DNA of 64,000 bases. Source: Dyella sp. OK004. Its GTDB lineage: Bacteria; Pseudomonadota; Gammaproteobacteria; Xanthomonadales; Rhodanobacteraceae. Position numbers and translations under genes: made by a program. Within the stretch, counting starts at the first letter, position 1; each line of letters opens with the position of its first letter. Of this stretch, positions 26,142-36,468 are shown piece by piece. Location of the stretch: assembly GCF_900114495.1 (NCBI RefSeq), contig NZ_FOZI01000002.1, positions 1,240,001 to 1,304,000 of the forward strand, given 5' to 3'. The notes below the pieces were generated by a model, which did not search any database, was not told the origin of the DNA, and worked only from the letters and a program-made list of their open reading frames with translations.

Positions 26142-27014
26142 ATGTCCGCACCTATCACCCATCGCCTCGCCATCGCCACGTCCGACCTGGTTCCTGGCAT
26201 CCACCCGGACGACGCCCATCTCGCCGCCACCCTGCGCCAGCTTGGCATCGAACCCACCGCCTGCGTGTGGAACGATCCTGCCGTGGACTGGGCCGCCTTT
26301 GACGCCGTCTTGCTGCGTTCGACCTGGGACTACTTCCAGCACTACGCCGCCTTCACCCGCTGGCTGGACCGGCTGCCCGTCCCCACCATCAACGACAAAC
26401 CGCTGGTGCGCTGGAACAGCGACAAGCGCTACCTGCTCGACCTGGCGGCGCAGGGCGTCGACATCATTCCCACTCAGATCGTGCCCGCGAAGGATCTGCC
26501 TCACTTCCTGTCCGTGCGGCGTGGACAGGAAGTGGTGGTCAAACCCACTGTCAGCGGCACCGCCTGGCACACCGCGCGCGGCGCCGTCGGCGAAGCAAGT
26601 TTCGAGCAAGCCATCGCGCAACTCCCGCTGGCGTTCGACTACCTGGTGCAGCCCTTCCTGCACGAAGTGGTCAGCGATGGCGAATGGTCGCTGCTGTTCT
26701 TCGGCGGCGCCTACAGTCACGCCGTGATCAAGCGCCCCGCGGCTGGCGACTACCGCGTGCAATCAGACTTCGGCGGCACCGCCGATCTGATCGAACCCGA
26801 TGCGGCATTGATCGCCAGCGCGCAACGCGCCCTCGCTGCCACGGCGGCACTCGGCCATACCGAGATCGCCTATGCGCGCGTGGATGGCGTCGTGGTGGAC
26901 GGCAGCTTCCTGCTGATGGAATTGGAAATGATCGAGCCCTTCCTGCATCTGGAAGTACAGCCGAAGGCAGCGGAACGTTTTGCCGCACACGTGAAGCAGC
27001 GACTGACGGCGTGA
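26142..27014 (+). CDS. ATP-grasp family enzyme
   Basis: A 290-residue protein related to the RimK/glutathione-synthetase-like ATP-grasp group. The N-terminal part has VLLRSTWDYFQHYAAF; the central part has the ATP-binding VVVKPTVSGTAWHTARG; metal-ligand acidic residues lie in LLMELEMIEPFLHLEVQP. GGAGGT stands 6-7 bases before the ATG at 26142. Such enzymes join a carboxylate to an amine using ATP; the substrates are not evident. No neighbour hints at a biosynthetic pathway. Confidence 0.85.
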   Translation: MSAPITHRLAIATSDLVPGIHPDDAHLAATLRQLGIEPTACVWNDPAVDWAAFDAVLLRSTWDYFQHYAAFTRWLDRLPVPTINDKPLVRWNSDKRYLLDLAAQGVDIIPTQIVPAKDLPHFLSVRRGQEVVVKPTVSGTAWHTARGAVGEASFEQAIAQLPLAFDYLVQPFLHEVVSDGEWSLLFFGGAYSHAVIKRPAAGDYRVQSDFGGTADLIEPDAALIASAQRALAATAALGHTEIAYARVDGVVVDGSFLLMELEMIEPFLHLEVQPKAAERFAAHVKQRLTA

Positions 27015-27375
27015 TCAGGCGACGCGCGGCGACGCCCTTTGTTGCCAACCCGTGACGTCGCCGCGCAACTCACGAAATTTTTCCGCGCACATCGCAGAAC
27101 CACGAAGCCAGCACTCATTTTCATCGACCGTTGACGCCGGCGCACCGCGGGGAGCGTAGAAGGTCGCCTGCGAACCGGCCGAGATGGAAACGGCCGGTTC
27201 GTCGTTGCCGGAACAAGCCAATCATTGACTCGCTCATGCGAGCACCACATCAAGCCTCCCGGCGGCCTGGTGCGGTACGTCTGTGTCCAGAGACGTGGCG
27301 CGAATTCGGCGCGGATCGAGCGGCAGTTTGAGAGCTTTTGAAGTTTCGCTACCCCACTCTCAGCCATAGGACACG
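27015..27375. other. intergenic region upstream of the propeller-ubiquitin operon
   Basis: 360 bases with no convincing gene. It contains the perfect hairpin at 27171-27201. AT content rises just before the start at 27376 (TTTGAGAGCTTTTGAAGTTTC), the likely promoter zone, but I cannot define -35/-10 boxes with confidence. Confidence 0.6.
27171..27201. promoter_or_regulatory. perfect hairpin upstream of the secreted propeller gene
   Basis: Arms CGAACCGGCCG / CGGCCGGTTCG (11 bp, perfect) around the 9-base loop AGATGGAAA; no T run follows on either strand, so it is unlikely to be a simple terminator. It lies 175 bases before the operon containing the ubiquitin gene. Confidence 0.6.
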
Positions 27376-28849
<1,474 letters not shown>

Positions 28850-28872
28850 TCCCTGCTTGAATGACCGCGAAA

Positions 28873-28912
28873 GCCAGCACCATCGGCATGCTGCCCATGG
28901 TGCTGGCCTTTC
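28873..28912 (+). terminator. terminator-like hairpin after the ubiquitin gene
   Basis: GCCAGCACCAT (28873-28883) pairs perfectly with ATGGTGCTGGC (28897-28907); the loop contains an inner GGCA/TGCC pairing, and CTTTCC follows. It lies 24 bases after the ubiquitin stop and just before the end of the convergent lipocalin-like gene. Confidence 0.7.
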
Positions 28913-28928
28913 CGTCAGCAGCGTCCGC

Positions 28929-29438
28929 TTATGGCAACCGCCGCCACACCACTTCGCCATGCGCTCCTTCAGCAGCGCCACTGGAAGGCTTGGCCACCAC
29001 ATAGCTCAGCTCATCCCCCTTAAGGGTGTAAGGCGCGCTGCCATCCTTGCCGTTCCAGTTCGGGAACGAAGCCTGCTCGATATGCGTATGCATCACGCTG
29101 CCGTCCGCGCTGACGCGGCCGAAGTGCGCGTTACTGTCCAGCGACGCCGCGCGGTATTCCTCCGGCGTGCCCTTCGACTTGTCGCCGGCAGCGAAGCCGC
29201 TGCGTTGGGCGCGGACCATCTGCATCATGTAATGCCCTTGCGCGTCGATGATCCACAACCCCTGCGGATGCGGCCCGTATAGCTCCACCCGCCGGCCATC
29301 CGGATAAACATTATCGACCCGCTCCAGGGTCCAGGCTCCGACCAGCGTGGCTGGCACCGGCATATCCGGTGCGGCATGCGCCATACCCGCCACCCATGCC
29401 AGGCCGCACAACATCAAGACCATCCGAAATCGCTGCAT
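28929..29438 (-). CDS. secreted lipocalin-like domain protein
   Basis: A 169-residue protein with a signal peptide (MVLMLCGLAWVAGMAHA). The mature part has the pattern of the Lipocalin_5 family: LVGAWTLERVDNVYPDGRRVELYGPHPQGLWI at the start, then YMMQMVRAQRSGFAAGD and a C-terminal barrel strand LSYVVAKP. Probably a small periplasmic barrel; the ligand is unknown. It converges on the ubiquitin gene. Confidence 0.85.
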   Translation of the reverse strand: MQRFRMVLMLCGLAWVAGMAHAAPDMPVPATLVGAWTLERVDNVYPDGRRVELYGPHPQGLWIIDAQGHYMMQMVRAQRSGFAAGDKSKGTPEEYRAASLDSNAHFGRVSADGSVMHTHIEQASFPNWNGKDGSAPYTLKGDELSYVVAKPSSGAAEGAHGEVVWRRLP

Positions 29439-29534
29439 AAGGCTGTTCCCGTTCTGCCAAAGTGCGGACAGCGTAGTTCGCTATGATGCGGCGGTTGTAC
29501 CGGCCAGCACGACTTTCAGTCATTACAAAATCAC

Positions 29535-30398
29535 ATGGCTCCCGTCCCCATGAAGACGCTCGATCTCGACGCCATCAAGGCCTTTGTGCTGACGGCGGAA
29601 CTGCAGAGTTTCACGCGGGCGGCGCAGGCGCTCGACAGTACCCAATCCGCGGTGAGCCTCAAGCTGCGCCGGCTGGAGCAGCAGCTGGGCCGGCGCCTGC
29701 TGGAACGCACACCTCGCCAGGTGCGCCTTTCCTCCGAAGGCGCCGCCTTTCTCGAAGCCGCACGTGAACTGATCGGCGCCCACGAGCGCGCTATCGCCTC
29801 GTTCGAGGTCGAACAGCGCCGGCTGGTGATCGGCATCAGCCATCAACTGGTCAGCGCCGAACTGCCCGGCATGCTGCGCCGGATGAGCGAGCACGACCCC
29901 AACCTGCTGATCGAACTGCGCGCCGCCGGCTCCGTCGAGATCGCCGAGGCCTACGACGAAGGCAAGCTGGACGCCGCACTCGTCCTGCAACCCGCCGACA
30001 AGCGCCACAACGGCGAAAAGCTGTACGACGAAACCTTCGCCTGGATCGCCACCGCCGACTGGCAGCCGCGCAGTGGCCAGCCCCTGCCGCTATCCACTCA
30101 GGGTGCCTCTTGCAGCATCCGCAACGCCGCCGTGCGCACACTCGACCAGGCCGGCATCGCATGGACGGAAGTCTTCATCGGCAAAGGCGCCGCGATGGTC
30201 GGCGCTGCCGCCGCGGCCGGGCTCGCCATCGCCGTGCTGCCACGTCGCAGCGCACCGCCGCATACCATCGACGTGGGCGCGAACCTTTCACTGCCGACAC
30301 TGCCCACGCACGAAGTGGTGTTATACAGCGCGCTGCACGACCGCCGTTCGCGCGCAGCGCTGGGGACATTGGCGGCAGCGTTCAGAAGCCTGGCGTAA
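29535..30398 (+). CDS. LysR-family transcriptional regulator
   Basis: A 287-residue regulator with an N-terminal winged helix (LDAIKAFVLTAELQSFTRAAQALDSTQSAVSLKL) and a LysR substrate-binding domain from about residue 95. The start could be 29535 or the Met at 29550, which fits the usual LysR beginning better; neither has a strong ribosome site. It diverges from the lipocalin-like gene and may regulate it. Effector unknown. Confidence 0.9.
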   Translation: MAPVPMKTLDLDAIKAFVLTAELQSFTRAAQALDSTQSAVSLKLRRLEQQLGRRLLERTPRQVRLSSEGAAFLEAARELIGAHERAIASFEVEQRRLVIGISHQLVSAELPGMLRRMSEHDPNLLIELRAAGSVEIAEAYDEGKLDAALVLQPADKRHNGEKLYDETFAWIATADWQPRSGQPLPLSTQGASCSIRNAAVRTLDQAGIAWTEVFIGKGAAMVGAAAAAGLAIAVLPRRSAPPHTIDVGANLSLPTLPTHEVVLYSALHDRRSRAALGTLAAAFRSLA

Positions 30399-30478
30399 CG
30401 AGACGCGCCGCAAACGCCTGCGGGCCTTGTCCCGGTTTGCCGATCACCACCAGCAAACCGGGCATAGGTGGCGAGGAC

Positions 30479-31132
30479 TCAGGCCTGCAAAGGACTGACG
30501 CCGGCACGAAGCTTGTTGATCTCCTCGACCGCCCAGGCTTCAAAGTCCGGACGCAGCAAGTCCATGGGCACCCAGATCGGATAGGTGATTTCATGGATGC
30601 CGAGATATTTCGCCCGGTGATGGACGTCGCACAACACCCATAGGTTGTGCTCCGAGTGATCCACCCACGACGTGATCTTCTTGGCATCAAAGGGTTTCTC
30701 GTACTGCCAGGTTTTATCGTTGGGATGGCGATGCGCCAGATTGGGACGCAAGATCTGATTGAAACGATCGACATCCACCGCGTTCTGCAACGCCCACTCG
30801 ATCACATGATGATGCGTTTCCATCGCCTTCGCGCTGTAGCGATTGGCTTTCTTGTCACCCAGAGTGGAGTACTTCACGCCGCACACGAGGCAAGGCAGAT
30901 CGAGTTCCACGCACAAGTGGTGATGGGTCTTGGTGTACTCGGGCGACTCGCGCCTCGGATCGTGGTCCGGATAGAACTGCAACTCATCGATGGTGTGATG
31001 CTGGATGTGCTGCTTGACGATCTTGTAGTTGGTCAGCTGGTCATGGAGACGCGTGATGTCTCCCTGAGCCAGTACCGCGCCTTCCTTGTTCCTGGGTGAT
31101 TTGCTTGCTGTGCTGCGTTTCCGCGTAGCCAT
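30479..31132 (-). CDS. HNH-like zinc-binding protein, putative nuclease
   Basis: A 217-residue basic protein. A CLVCG pair (about residue 80) is followed by AMETHHHVIEWALQNAVD and then NLWVLCDVHHRAKYLGIHEI, the arrangement Cys-x2-Cys, His-His, Cys-x2-His-His seen in HNH nucleases and zinc-stabilised relatives. There is no restriction-modification gene beside it. The start at 31132 begins MATRKRS and has GAGAGAACG upstream. Confidence 0.72.
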   Translation of the reverse strand: MATRKRSTASKSPRNKEGAVLAQGDITRLHDQLTNYKIVKQHIQHHTIDELQFYPDHDPRRESPEYTKTHHHLCVELDLPCLVCGVKYSTLGDKKANRYSAKAMETHHHVIEWALQNAVDVDRFNQILRPNLAHRHPNDKTWQYEKPFDAKKITSWVDHSEHNLWVLCDVHHRAKYLGIHEITYPIWVPMDLLRPDFEAWAVEEINKLRAGVSPLQA

Positions 31133-31498
31133 AGACGTTCTCTCTTTGCGAAAGAGCTCGTATCGGTTGACGCACCATCCTGCATGCGGCGTCTTGCCAA
31201 TCGTCGGCAAGCACCCATGCACCACTGCCCGCGAGCCCGATCCGGGCAGTACCGTCGCCCACGTCCGGCGGCGACGCATAAGCGAACCAAAAGCGCCTCT
31301 CATGGCAGGAGACGGTTTCGATGCTTCATGTTCCGAAAGCTGTGCTACGAAATGATGTAGCGCTGACCTAGTGCACGTTCGCGAGAAGGCCGGCATTCAT
31401 CCGGCGATGTCGATCGCAAGAAACGGATGTTACCCGCGCAAGCCATCTGCGACTTTCGCTCTCCCATTCAACAGCAATCGAATAGGAGCATGGCTTAC
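31133..31498. other. divergent intergenic region, 366 bases
   Basis: Between the HNH-like gene and the SDR gene. GGAG at 31485-31488 is the probable ribosome site of the SDR. I see no RNA gene, repeat or other ORF with support. Confidence 0.55.
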
Positions 31499-32263
31499 AT
31501 GGGACAGTTATCGAACAAAGTTGCGATTGTCACGGGCGCCAGTTCGGGCATCGGCTACGAAGCGGCCAGGTTATTCGCCAGGGAAGGAGCCAGCGTAGTC
31601 GTCGCCGCGCGGCGCCAGCTGGAACTTGACGCACTCGTGGCGGAGATCGAACGCGAAGGCGGCCACGCGGTAGCCATCGCCGGAGACGCAAGCCATGAAT
31701 CGCTCGCCCACGCTCTGGTGGAAACCGCAGTCAACCGCTTCGGCGGCCTCGACATTGCCTTCAATAATGTTGGCTACACAGGCAATGCCGTGCCAGTCCC
31801 CGACATTGCCGTGGATGCGTGGCGCGAAACGCTGGAGATCAACCTGACCAGCGCCTTCCTTGGCGCCAAGTATCAGATCCCCGCGATGGTGGAGCGCGGC
31901 GGCGGCTCCATCATTTTCACGTCGACCTTTGTGGGCCACACCGTCGGTTTCCCTGGCATGGGCGCCTATGCGGCGAGCAAGGCCGGCTTGATCGGCCTGA
32001 CCCAGGTCATCGCAGCAGAATTCGGCCTCAAGGGCGTTCGCGCCAACGCCCTGCTCCCCGGAGGCACTGATACCGCCATGGGCCGCGCTACCTTCGATAC
32101 GCCGGAGGCGCGTACTTTCGTTGAAGGCCTGCATGCACTGAAGCGACTTGCACGCCCCGAAGAGATCGCACGATCCGCGCTCTATCTCGCCTCGGATGCC
32201 TCGAGCTTCATGACGGGATCCGCACTGCTGGTCGATGGCGGGGTGTCCATCACCCGGACCTGA
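31499..32263 (+). CDS. short-chain dehydrogenase/reductase
   Basis: A 254-residue SDR. The NAD(P)-binding motif is TGASSGIG (residues 11-18), the NNVG motif follows in IAFNNVGYTG, and the catalytic YAASK tetrad is in MGAYAASKAG with Ser/Thr in IIFTSTF. The C-terminal SSFMTGSALLVDGG is typical. The Met at 31490 is only 1 base from GGAG, so the Met at 31499 (10-base spacing) is the likelier start. NADP preference is suggested by the AARR basic pair after strand 2. Substrate unknown. Confidence 0.9.
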   Translation: MGQLSNKVAIVTGASSGIGYEAARLFAREGASVVVAARRQLELDALVAEIEREGGHAVAIAGDASHESLAHALVETAVNRFGGLDIAFNNVGYTGNAVPVPDIAVDAWRETLEINLTSAFLGAKYQIPAMVERGGGSIIFTSTFVGHTVGFPGMGAYAASKAGLIGLTQVIAAEFGLKGVRANALLPGGTDTAMGRATFDTPEARTFVEGLHALKRLARPEEIARSALYLASDASSFMTGSALLVDGGVSITRT

Positions 32264-32354
32264 AGAAAGGGGCTGTCGGCTTCAACTATTCGGCGGAGCT
32301 GCGATGGAGCGCAACTCCGCCCGCATCAGCGACCACTTCCGTCGCGGATCGGGA

Positions 32355-32972
32355 TCAATGCCCGAACACCATGCGACTGATCAACGTCAGCCCCGCCAGG
32401 AACAGAAAGGCCGCCAGACACGCCACCAGCAACGTGAGCAGATAATTTCCCAGCGCACGCCAGATCGAGAAGCGCTGGACTTCAGCCAGACAGCGCGTGG
32501 TAGTCACGACGCACCATGCGTGCACGCCGAGCATGACCAGCACCAGAAGTACCCACAGAACCAACTCGAACCCTTTGGCGTCGTCGAGAGTGGAAGGAAC
32601 CAGCTCACCGAACAGACTCAGCGGAAGCATCCACAGGTAAGGCACGCTGCCCCAGGCAAGCGCGGCGCGAACGGCAGGCACCTCGGCCTGGCCGCCTAGC
32701 TTGCGACCAATGAACCGGGCCAGCGGACTCAGCAAGGCGAGGAAAATCACACCTTTCACTGCACCCCTGATCCACTGGCTGGGATCGCTCCCGTCCTCAA
32801 CAATCCCCGCGACAAGCCCGCAGATGGCGACTAGCCCATAGGCATGGGGATAGCTATCCGCCGCTGCCATGCGTGCCATGGTTTCGCGCGGATGCCACCA
32901 GATGGTAAGAAAGGGATTGGGCTGAACGGTCGCTGCGGAATCCGGCATGCGTAACCTTCCTTGTTCGCTCAT
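32355..32972 (-). CDS. YIP1-family membrane protein
   Basis: A 205-residue protein with five predicted membrane helices from about residue 45 onward. The N-terminal PNPFLTIWWHPRETMARMAAAD motif (helix-start W-x-P-R-x-T) is characteristic of bacterial Yip1-domain proteins. Function in bacteria is unknown. It lies between the SDR and RidA genes, on the opposite strand. Confidence 0.82.
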   Translation of the reverse strand: MSEQGRLRMPDSAATVQPNPFLTIWWHPRETMARMAAADSYPHAYGLVAICGLVAGIVEDGSDPSQWIRGAVKGVIFLALLSPLARFIGRKLGGQAEVPAVRAALAWGSVPYLWMLPLSLFGELVPSTLDDAKGFELVLWVLLVLVMLGVHAWCVVTTTRCLAEVQRFSIWRALGNYLLTLLVACLAAFLFLAGLTLISRMVFGH

Positions 32973-33091
32973 CGTTGAAATCTTCGCTGATGTCGGACCT
33001 GCCGATCATCAACATCAGACTGAAAGCTTAGCGCCTCAAGCTTGGTTGCGGCACCCGACACATCGTCCTGGCATTTGAAGAGGTCAAACTC

Positions 33092-33493
33092 ATGGCATTG
33101 AAATGCATCAATCCAGAGGGCATCGCCAAACCCGAAACGTACAGCCATGTAGTGGTGACCACTGGCAACCGCATGGTCTTCATCGCGGGACAGGTCGCGG
33201 AAGACAGCCAAGGCCATCTGGTGGGTCCCGGCGACATGACAGCCCAGGCGCACCAGGTATTCGCCAACATCGGGCTAGCACTCGCCGCAGCCGGCGCCAG
33301 GCCAGAGCACGTCACCAAACTGACCATCTTTGTTGCCGGCTACCAGCGTGAACACCTGGCCATGATCGAAGAAGGCCGCGTTGCATTATTTGGCGATCAC
33401 AAGCCTACCGACACCCTGGTCGGCGTGGCTGCACTATCCCGATCCGATTACCTGCTGGAAGTGGACGCCATCGCTGTCGTCGATGATGCATAA
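33092..33493 (+). CDS. RidA family protein
   Basis: A 133-residue YjgF/RidA-fold protein (YSHVVVTTGNRMVFIAGQVAED, AQAHQVFANIGLALAAAGA, YLLEVDAIAVV). RidA proteins hydrolyse reactive enamine/imine intermediates. The position that carries the key Arg of deaminating RidA reads PTDTLVGV here, so it probably belongs to a non-deaminating subgroup (Rid group without that Arg). Confidence 0.88.
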   Translation: MALKCINPEGIAKPETYSHVVVTTGNRMVFIAGQVAEDSQGHLVGPGDMTAQAHQVFANIGLALAAAGARPEHVTKLTIFVAGYQREHLAMIEEGRVALFGDHKPTDTLVGVAALSRSDYLLEVDAIAVVDDA

Positions 33494-33550
33494 CGCCCTT
33501 GCCGCCACGCTGTCACCGGTAATGGAACCGGTGCACCCGGCTCCGTCGTT

Positions 33551-34087
33551 TCAAGTGACTTCGCTACCCAGCCGCACCTGGATGTCCAGCAAGGTAGCCA
33601 GCTCCCGCAAAGGCTCGTTATCGCGCGTCAGCGTGATCCAGCCGGCATACTGTCCTTCGTCTGTTTCCCATGCCCACAAGGTGTAGCCGTAAGGGGCCAG
33701 GCTGTCATAAGCCGTGGCGAACAGTGACGCGGCGTCGATGTCCTCATGGAAATCGTCATCGTCCGGGTCGCCATCCCACTCCACCGACAGATTCCAGCGC
33801 GAGACCAGCTCATCGATCGCCTGCACCAGTGTTCGCGTATCGTCAGCCTCCACCTGGAAACCCGAGCGCCAGTCGATCACCTGGCCTATTACGCGGATCG
33901 GCTCCACCTCATCCTCATCGGCCTGCGCCACCGCATCGCGATAAGCCGCGAACTGCTGCAGCGCGGTTTCCTCGTCGCCGGGGTTGATCAGCTGCAGGAG
34001 CTGCCACACGCGGGCCTCTACCGAATCATCGCCATCCTCGTCGTCGAAGGTATGCTCGGTATCGAAATCGTCGTCGGATGGGTTCAT
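33551..34087 (-). CDS. DUF6630-like acidic protein
   Basis: A 178-residue, strongly acidic soluble protein (DDDFDTEHTFDDEDGDD near the N-terminus, DPDDDDFHEDID in the middle). The block LINPGDEETALQQFAAYRDA resembles the DUF6630 family. The start at 34087 is preferred; upstream in-frame sequence is basic and unrelated. Function unknown. Confidence 0.65.
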   Translation of the reverse strand: MNPSDDDFDTEHTFDDEDGDDSVEARVWQLLQLINPGDEETALQQFAAYRDAVAQADEDEVEPIRVIGQVIDWRSGFQVEADDTRTLVQAIDELVSRWNLSVEWDGDPDDDDFHEDIDAASLFATAYDSLAPYGYTLWAWETDEGQYAGWITLTRDNEPLRELATLLDIQVRLGSEVT

Positions 34088-34224
34088 GGGGGCGCTACGA
34101 AGAGTGGGAAGCACATGATCGCGCTCGCGGCGTTCGTTGCAAAGCGCGGCCTGGACCAGAAGGGATCGCGTCCTTCCGCTGAAGTGGGATAAGCGAGCAC
34201 GTTCCGTTGCCCGAACCTGCCATT

Positions 34225-34737
34225 TCAATACGCCGCCGCCATCTCCGCCAGCTTCAGCACAGTATTCATATTGCGCGCCGTGCCGTTCTTGGCGGCACCG
34301 ATCTTGAGCTTGGAATCGGCCATGCCGTCGCCGTAGTAGACATAGACTTCGCGCTTACCCAGGCGGATCTGCTCGCTGTTCTGATGGGTGACGGTTTTCA
34401 GCGTATCGGCCGGCGGCGGCTCGTCCAGAAAGATGGCGACGGTGCGATTGCCCGGCATGTGCGGAAACGGATTGGCGTTGCCCACCTCAGCCATTTCCGC
34501 CGCAGTGCGCACCGCCACACCTACTGGCTTGCCGGCGTACAGCGCCAGGCGTTTCTCCAGCGTCGTCTTGAGTTGGGTGGCCGATTTCCGGCTGCGAAAC
34601 ACCACATTGCCGCTGGCGATGTAAGTGCGCACCTCTTCGAAGCCCACTTCCTCGCACATAGCCTTCAACTCAGCCATGGGCAGCTTGCCGGTGCCGCCGA
34701 CATTCACAGCGCGCAACAGTGCTATGTAGACCGCCAT
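34225..34737 (-). CDS. DUF1697 family protein
   Basis: A 170-residue protein with the family's start YIALLRAVNVGGTGKLPMAELKAM and the later RTYIASGNVVFRS and LKIGAAKNGTARNMNT blocks. Function unknown; members have a ferredoxin-like fold. The start at 34737 (MAVYIALLRAVN) matches the family; an in-frame Met at 34773 adds 12 Gly/Ala residues. Confidence 0.9.
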   Translation of the reverse strand: MAVYIALLRAVNVGGTGKLPMAELKAMCEEVGFEEVRTYIASGNVVFRSRKSATQLKTTLEKRLALYAGKPVGVAVRTAAEMAEVGNANPFPHMPGNRTVAIFLDEPPPADTLKTVTHQNSEQIRLGKREVYVYYGDGMADSKLKIGAAKNGTARNMNTVLKLAEMAAAY

Positions 34738-34782
34738 ACCTTCCCCCTTGGCGGCATCAGAGCCGCCACCCACGCGTCAACG

Positions 34783-35715
34783 TCACGCTGCCGTTGCAGC
34801 ATGCGCCAGCGCGAAATCGATCGCCGCGCAGACCGCGGTCGCCTGTGCTTCATTGCATTGCTCGGGTGTCGCCCGGGGACTGTCCGGGTAAACCTCGGTG
34901 GTGGTGGTATAGCGTGCGGGGGTGACGCTTGCGCAGAGTCCGAGCTTCTTCAGCGGGTAGTTGATGACGCCCGGCGCAACCACCGGCGAGCCGATGATCT
35001 GGCCTTTGCTGTCGGCCGGAGCGATATGGGTGACCTTGGCCACCGCCGCGATCACCGCCTGCTGGAATGCCGGTTGCTGATTTTCGCTGTCGTCCACCAC
35101 GTAGAAACCATCCGGAACTTCGCCGGGCTCGAACGCCATACCGTCACGCGCAGCCAGCGCCGGCCGGAACTCCGATTCATCGGTGTCGGTGGTCTCGTGC
35201 AGGTCGACATGCACCAGCACGCGATCGCGGAAGGGCGCAACCAGGCGCATGAGGGCTGCGGATTCCTGCGCCGGGCTGTTGTCGCGGAACGAGCGGTTCG
35301 GGTCGATCGCCTGCGGATTCCAGCGATGAATGCGCTCATAGGCCCAGGGGCTGATGCAGGGCGCGATCACGAAATTGACCTTGCCCGCGTAGGCGTCCGC
35401 ATGCCGGTCGACAAACTGCAGCGCGCCGTGTACGCCACTGGTCTCGTAACCATGCACGCCACCCGTGACCAGCACGCAGGGCAGCGCCTCGTTCCAGTGA
35501 CTGCTCTTGATCGCCACCAGCGGATAGCTATCAGGCGCGTAATCCAGCTGACCGTACTTCACCACGTCGAAGCGCGAGCGCAGCGCGTCCACCGCGCTCA
35601 ATACATCTTTTGCGTAGCTGCGCTGTCGGGTCTGTCGCGCCAGCCACGCAGCCACCTCTGCAGGGCCCCAGGGTGTGCCGGGCGTACCGATGGGATAGGT
35701 GGCTTGGGTCGTCAT
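34783..35715 (-). CDS. M14-family metallocarboxypeptidase
   Basis: A 310-residue zinc peptidase of the M14 group. The HxxE zinc motif is in VTGGVHGYETSG and the third ligand in VLVHVDLHETTD; the substrate-binding Asn-Arg is in IDPNRSFRDN. There is no signal peptide, so it acts in the cytoplasm, which is usual for this subfamily. The start at 35715 (MTTQATYP) is preferred to 35739. Confidence 0.87.
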   Translation of the reverse strand: MTTQATYPIGTPGTPWGPAEVAAWLARQTRQRSYAKDVLSAVDALRSRFDVVKYGQLDYAPDSYPLVAIKSSHWNEALPCVLVTGGVHGYETSGVHGALQFVDRHADAYAGKVNFVIAPCISPWAYERIHRWNPQAIDPNRSFRDNSPAQESAALMRLVAPFRDRVLVHVDLHETTDTDESEFRPALAARDGMAFEPGEVPDGFYVVDDSENQQPAFQQAVIAAVAKVTHIAPADSKGQIIGSPVVAPGVINYPLKKLGLCASVTPARYTTTTEVYPDSPRATPEQCNEAQATAVCAAIDFALAHAATAA

Positions 35716-35811
35716 GGCGTGGTTCGCTCCGCAGTGCAATCGGTTAAGGCGAGAAATGTAACACCGGCCGAAAGCGATGTATTCGCGCCGCTATGCGAAG
35801 CAACCGAAGAC

Positions 35812-36225
35812 TCAGTTGCCGCCCTGATTCATATCCTTCAGGTAGTCCTGCAGATCCTTGGTGCGGGACGCGATGAGTCCGGCCTGGCATGACGGGTAGC
35901 TCAATACCTGTCCCTCGCGTCCCCAGTCACCGTTGGCATAGAACTTACAGGCCTTCTCCTTGAAGGAGACCCACAGACGCTGCTCTGCCAGCAGGTCTGT
36001 TTTTGTTTGGCCATTCACTTTGGCGAACAGGGTCTTCCAGGTGCTATTGAGCTTGTCGTCTTCGCGTTGCATCCATTGACCGCCGCATTGCGCCCAACTG
36101 GCATTGTCGGAGGATTTGTCGATGCACTTTTTGTACGTTTCATCCGCGGATGCGGTCGTCATGGTTCCCATAGAGAGAACCATCAATACGAAAGACCCCA
36201 TCGAAAAGCGCTTCAGTGTCTTCAT
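35812..36225 (-). CDS. LprI/DUF1311-like secreted protein
   Basis: A 137-residue protein with a signal peptide (VLMVLSMGTMTTASA). Four cysteines (KKCID, AQCGG, KACKF, PSCQ) with the spacing W-x2-C and QRLWVSFKEKAC mark a DUF1311/LprI N-terminal-type domain, proposed in some bacteria to inhibit lysozyme. AAGGAGAAGG precedes the start. Probably periplasmic. Confidence 0.8.
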   Translation of the reverse strand: MKTLKRFSMGSFVLMVLSMGTMTTASADETYKKCIDKSSDNASWAQCGGQWMQREDDKLNSTWKTLFAKVNGQTKTDLLAEQRLWVSFKEKACKFYANGDWGREGQVLSYPSCQAGLIASRTKDLQDYLKDMNQGGN

Positions 36226-36397
36226 TGGCCTTCTCCTTGGTTGTCTACACTGTTTAAAGCTCTGGCACCTGCCAGCTGCGGCAAACTACCTCTGCTCTCT
36301 GCTGTCTGCAACGATGGCATTGCGAATGTTGGCGAGAGCCCATCGGCTTCACGATGGCCTCAGCAGACATTCGTTCTTGAGCAGATAGCCGAGACAA

Positions 36398-36428
36398 CAA
36401 AAAAGCCGAGGGGATCGCTCCCCTCGGC
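36398..36428 (-). terminator. Rho-independent terminator of the secreted protein gene
   Basis: Perfect 10-bp stem GCCGAGGGGA / TCCCCTCGGC with loop TCGC; on the minus strand it is followed by seven T residues. It lies 40 bases past the stop of the gene ending at 36469. Confidence 0.93.
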
Positions 36429-36468
36429 TCGCTCTATATAGATAGCCACAGCTATCTACTCATGGATC

